Both the position numbers and the translations under genes were made by a program. Positions 61,022-64,000 of a stretch of DNA of 64,000 bases are shown piece by piece (position 1 is the first letter of the stretch; every line of letters begins with the position of its first letter). The notes beneath the pieces were generated by a model. The model saw only the letters and a list, made by a program, of their open reading frames with translations, ran no database searches and was not told the DNA's origin. Origin of the DNA: Amphiura filiformis (taxonomy: Eukaryota; Echinodermata; Ophiuroidea; Amphilepidida; Amphiuridae); contig NC_092628.1 in the NCBI RefSeq assembly GCF_039555335.1, positions 61,982,235-62,046,234 on the forward strand, read 5' to 3'.

Positions 61022-62766
61022 CATATGACAGGGTTCGAGGTTTGAGGACGGTTTCACTGCCAAATGTGTGAAAAAAATATTTAGGTGTGAAGAATACTTC
61101 TAAAAATGAGCATATATAGTATTTCTAAGGTAAAAATGTCTGAATTTTCAATTTTTCTAACTTAGAATACTGTATCTTAAGTCGTTTTTGGGTTAAACAT
61201 GGATTTATGGCCATTTTTTACTGAAAATGACCAGTTTTAGGTGAAAAAAAAAATTTACCATTAATTTTTAATCCCTAATATTTTCTACTATATAGATAAA
61301 TGTTGTCTTTCTCTGTTATTTTGTATTACCTGATGGTTTATTTGTTCAAATAAAACTGTTTTTAATTGATTTCATTGCTTACTTTGTATACCATACCCGG
61401 ATAAAGTTGAACTTGAAAGTGAAAAACGAAGCCCAAAAAAGGTCATTTTCGAGAGATTTGTATCTTAGTTCCGCCATAAAATTTGATCTAAAGGGGCTAG
61501 AGACCTCATTAACCCCTCATTTTAATGATATTTCAATTTGCCACACACTGATAATAATTTTAAAAAAAAAAAAAAAAAAAAATTGAAGAAAATTGCAAAA
61601 ATGTTACCCCTACCCTAAGCGTGAAAAAATATGGCAAATTGTAAACAAAATTATTTCGGAAAAACTTATGGAGGTACAGCTCTGAAAAGTTGATCGATTG
61701 TGCACTCTACCAATCCCCACAATCGATTAGATTTGTGGAATGATGCCATGTATACTTTTTTCAAAATAATTTTTTTTACGACTCAGATTTTGCCCCATTT
61801 TGAGGTTCACGCCATTTTTCTGATGTATCAACCCCTTAAACCCAAAGGTCACACCCATAAAAGTTATTCCAGGAAGAGCAGTCAATGCCTTTCATGTTGT
61901 GCCCTCAAATATGTAATTATAAATTATACATGTACAGCAATGTATGCTCATGCACATGTACAGTGTCATCTAGTATGGGCAAAGCATGGTTGCTTCTGGT
62001 ATCCAGCTAAAGTCATTTCCCCAACTGATGTACCTGAACATCTGAGAAGTTCTATCCTGAGAAAACTGAAACAGAATCAAGTAATAGTCAAGTGGTATGG
62101 TGAAGAGAACTTTAGTTCTGTACCAGCTCATCACATCAACCACTTATCAGAAAATAAAGTTGATGCAGCCCGTGCCGCTAGATCACACAATATTCAGTTG
62201 CGCTATCAACAAGCCATTTCTGATGTCAGGGGTGAATAAAGTGCTATGCTTCAGTATAAACATTTTAAGATTGTGTAAAGGTAATCAGTTATACATTAAC
62301 ACTTTAAGAACATCATTTCTTTATGAGTTTAGACATCAATAGATTTATTGTCTTGACACCAAACCTGACGCTATATGTTTACTAAATATATAGGAATACA
62401 GGGGCCTCAGTACCAACATCATTTCATTTTCATACATGAGAACAGTGTTTAAGCAGTCTTTATAGTTTGTTTAACATATTTATAGATTCAAAACTGAAGT
62501 AATAATGCTCTGTAACTTTTTTAAAATACAGTTGTGTTCCAAGTAGACTCCCAGGATTGGTTAACATTCTTCGTAAAAACAACATGCGCTTAGAATTTGT
62601 TACATATCTTTAAAATGGTGATACCCTGTGTATTAAAAACTTCAGAAATGGACTCAGCACAAAATTCTAGTCCAGAAAACATGTATAATGTTATGATAAC
62701 ATGAACTTCATTTTCCCCCCCATTTTGGCAGTAAAACCGTCCTCAAACCTCGAACCCTGTCATATG
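61022..62766. mobile_element. 1.74-kb segment bounded by ~40-bp inverted repeats, enclosing a PWWP-like exon
   Basis: CATATGACAGGGTTCGAGGT and the bases through GACGGTTTCACTGCCAAA at the left are mirrored at 62728-62766 with about two mismatches in 40. CATATG lies at each outer edge, either as part of the repeat or as a 6-bp duplication. No transposase frame inside. Alternatively two solo inverted copies of a MITE flank the exon. Confidence 0.6.
61964..62231 (+). CDS. PWWP-domain exon of an unidentified gene
   Basis: A 268-nt exon: acceptor AG at 61962-61963 after a pyrimidine-poor ATGTACAG, and donor GTGAAT at 62232. It is open throughout and encodes LVWAKHGCFWYPAKV, VIVKWYGEENFSSVPAHHI and a helical tail ARSHNIQLRYQQAISDVRG. 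This pattern (VWAK opening, aromatic-Y/W-P core, a W/F-rich strand, closing helix) is that of a PWWP domain, which binds methylated-histone nucleosomes and DNA. The usual PWWP signature is FWYP here. The tail is reminiscent of BRPF-type proteins, but I cannot assign the family. Exon phase is 0 at the start and 1 at the end; partner exons were not found in the window. The upstream open frame to 61700 is probably intronic. Confidence 0.6.
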
Positions 62767-63428
62767 CACAGTTTATCCCTTACATATCCTGTGTCTTGAA
62801 TAGCTATATAGCCCAACCCTGTGGTTAAGAGGCTAGGAAATAATTCCCTAATATCTCATACCCTAGTTTGTATGCCTTTATCTAATCTTGCCCAACATGA
62901 CAACTTACTATTTAGCCCTTAAACCCAGCAAAGAGTCTGATCAGTGTAGGAATTTTTTATCCTTTTTTTTTATAAATATGTTTGCAATTGGCTTATAGCC
63001 ATCACATGCTGACAATACACATAACTGATTGGTTAATCAAACTAGCAGGTCATGGTCAGGCCTAATCACAAAGTAAACATATCATCTGTATAGAAAATTA
63101 TGCAGCAGGCGACTTACTTCAGAAAAAGTTCAATATAACTACATTGCATAAAACTAAGTCCATTATCTATAGTTAATTGGTCAAATGTTCATTGACTCTT
63201 GTAATAACCCATGTGTAGGCCTATAAACCTGTATAATATTGGTGTTCCTAACAGCAGAACTATGCGACACATATCCCTGACCCTGACAAAAGCTATAGCA
63301 AGAGCAAATGGCTGGGTAAATTGTTTACTTCAGTGATAAGGCATCTTGCATACATGTACAATTTTCATTTTATTTTATTTATTTTATTTATTTATTAGAC
63401 TCTTCGTAGTTTATAGCCAAATTTGTTT
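62767..63428. other. Non-coding DNA
   Basis: No gene recognised; a TTTA-rich microsatellite lies at about 63368-63400. Confidence 0.4.
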
Positions 63429-63684
63429 CCTGTAGGTGGCTTAATAAAAATTCCTTTAAAAAAGGAATGGGGCGCCCAATGTGAGCTTGGTCGTGATGTA
63501 TTGAATTTCATGGTGTTTAAATTTGGTATTATTATCTCATGAAACCCAGTGACACCTCATTATAGAAATCAGACCTGTTGATAGGTTGTAAGAGGGGCAC
63601 GAATTGGCCATATATAAAGAAAGTTTTGCTACTTTGCAACTCAATAAAAACCCTAAATGCAAAATGAGATCCTGTAGGTGGCTT
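63429..63684. repeat. 14-bp direct repeats enclosing a ~228-bp insertion
   Basis: CCTGTAGGTGGCTT occurs at 63429-63442 and 63671-63684. The enclosed DNA begins AATAAAAATTCCTTT and is AT-rich. It may be a short retroposon with its target duplication, or a tandem duplication remnant. Confidence 0.45.
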
Positions 63685-64000
63685 CCGAGGTGGCTTAAAA
63701 ACTAAAAAAAAAAAAACTTACAAAATTTAAAAAATATTGTTTTTCAGAGTCAAGACACATGTATATCATTATTAAGCCTCATATCACTTATTTATTGTCG
63801 AATAAGTGCACATTCTTGTTTGTGTAAAAACTGAAGCATCATATGTGTAAAAGAATATTTGAATATTAACTGTACATCATATATAACGATTCGTGATACC
63901 CAATCATGCTTCAGTGGTTTAGGAAGCAGATAATTTTATTTCAATTTTATATACGCCAAAATATTTTCTGAATAATAAAAATTAACACGGAATTGATGGC

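Noticed and set aside
61700..61963. Upstream part of the 179-codon frame joined to the PWWP-like exon
   Set aside because: Low-complexity translation with no domain, and an AG acceptor lies exactly where the PWWP similarity begins. Treated as intron.
1..64000. tRNA, rRNA or snRNA genes
   Set aside because: I looked for cloverleaf arms with A/B boxes and found none I could support by eye; a dedicated tRNA scan would decide.

Overview
This is a eukaryotic, AT-rich, gene-poor window with long introns and a very high load of interspersed and tandem repeats. Two recognisable animal genes (EDRF1 and PRADC1, both with conserved GT-AG exon structure) and the repertoire of LINEs, hAT and PIF/Harbinger-like MITEs point to a marine invertebrate. 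An echinoderm- or hemichordate-like deuterostome is my guess, but the sequence does not settle the species.

Layout. 0.5-6.9 kb: the first nine coding exons (about 438 codons) of an EDRF1 orthologue on the minus strand, running off the left edge. 6.9-10.2 kb: intergenic DNA with a possible promoter around 7.85 kb and a 5'-truncated L2/CR1-like LINE (8.3-9.6 kb). 10.27-15.79 kb: a complete five-exon PRADC1 orthologue on the plus strand, encoding a secreted protease-associated-domain protein; its introns carry several MITEs. 15.8-25.7 kb: nested transposons, including a near-complete but frameshifted LINE on the minus strand. That LINE lies between the terminal inverted repeats of one DNA element and is itself interrupted by a hAT MITE with a perfect 8-bp target duplication. 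26.6-32.8 kb: MITEs, one orphan intronless ORF of 179 codons with a poly(A) signal, a ~0.6-kb local duplication carrying a Cys-rich open frame in both copies, and a perfect 88-bp-arm inverted repeat.

33.7-47.5 kb: a large composite repeat array. Blocks of an 88-bp CT-rich minisatellite (three sub-repeats of about 28, 28 and 32 bp) alternate with a conserved ~0.5-kb module. The module contains a perfect DR1 nuclear-receptor-type motif, a GGAGAA tract, a GTGTTTG/CAAACAC stem-loop and 14-bp inverted termini (TATCTATGCCCGTG). A second block consists of ~290-435-bp repeats, and a 1.18-kb hAT element with an 8-bp target duplication interrupts the array. This array is the most unusual structure in the window.

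47.6-55.3 kb: small foldbacks, two copies of a MITE-like element with internal tandem repeats, an RTE-type endonuclease fragment, another hAT MITE with a perfect target duplication, and a long minus-strand Jockey/CR1-group LINE with a degenerate PHD finger upstream of its endonuclease. 55.3-64 kb: mostly non-coding, with a minisatellite, two foldbacks, and a single PWWP-like exon enclosed by ~40-bp inverted repeats 1.7 kb apart.

The host genes show no functional relation to each other. Most of the remaining sequence is explained by transposable elements and their nesting.
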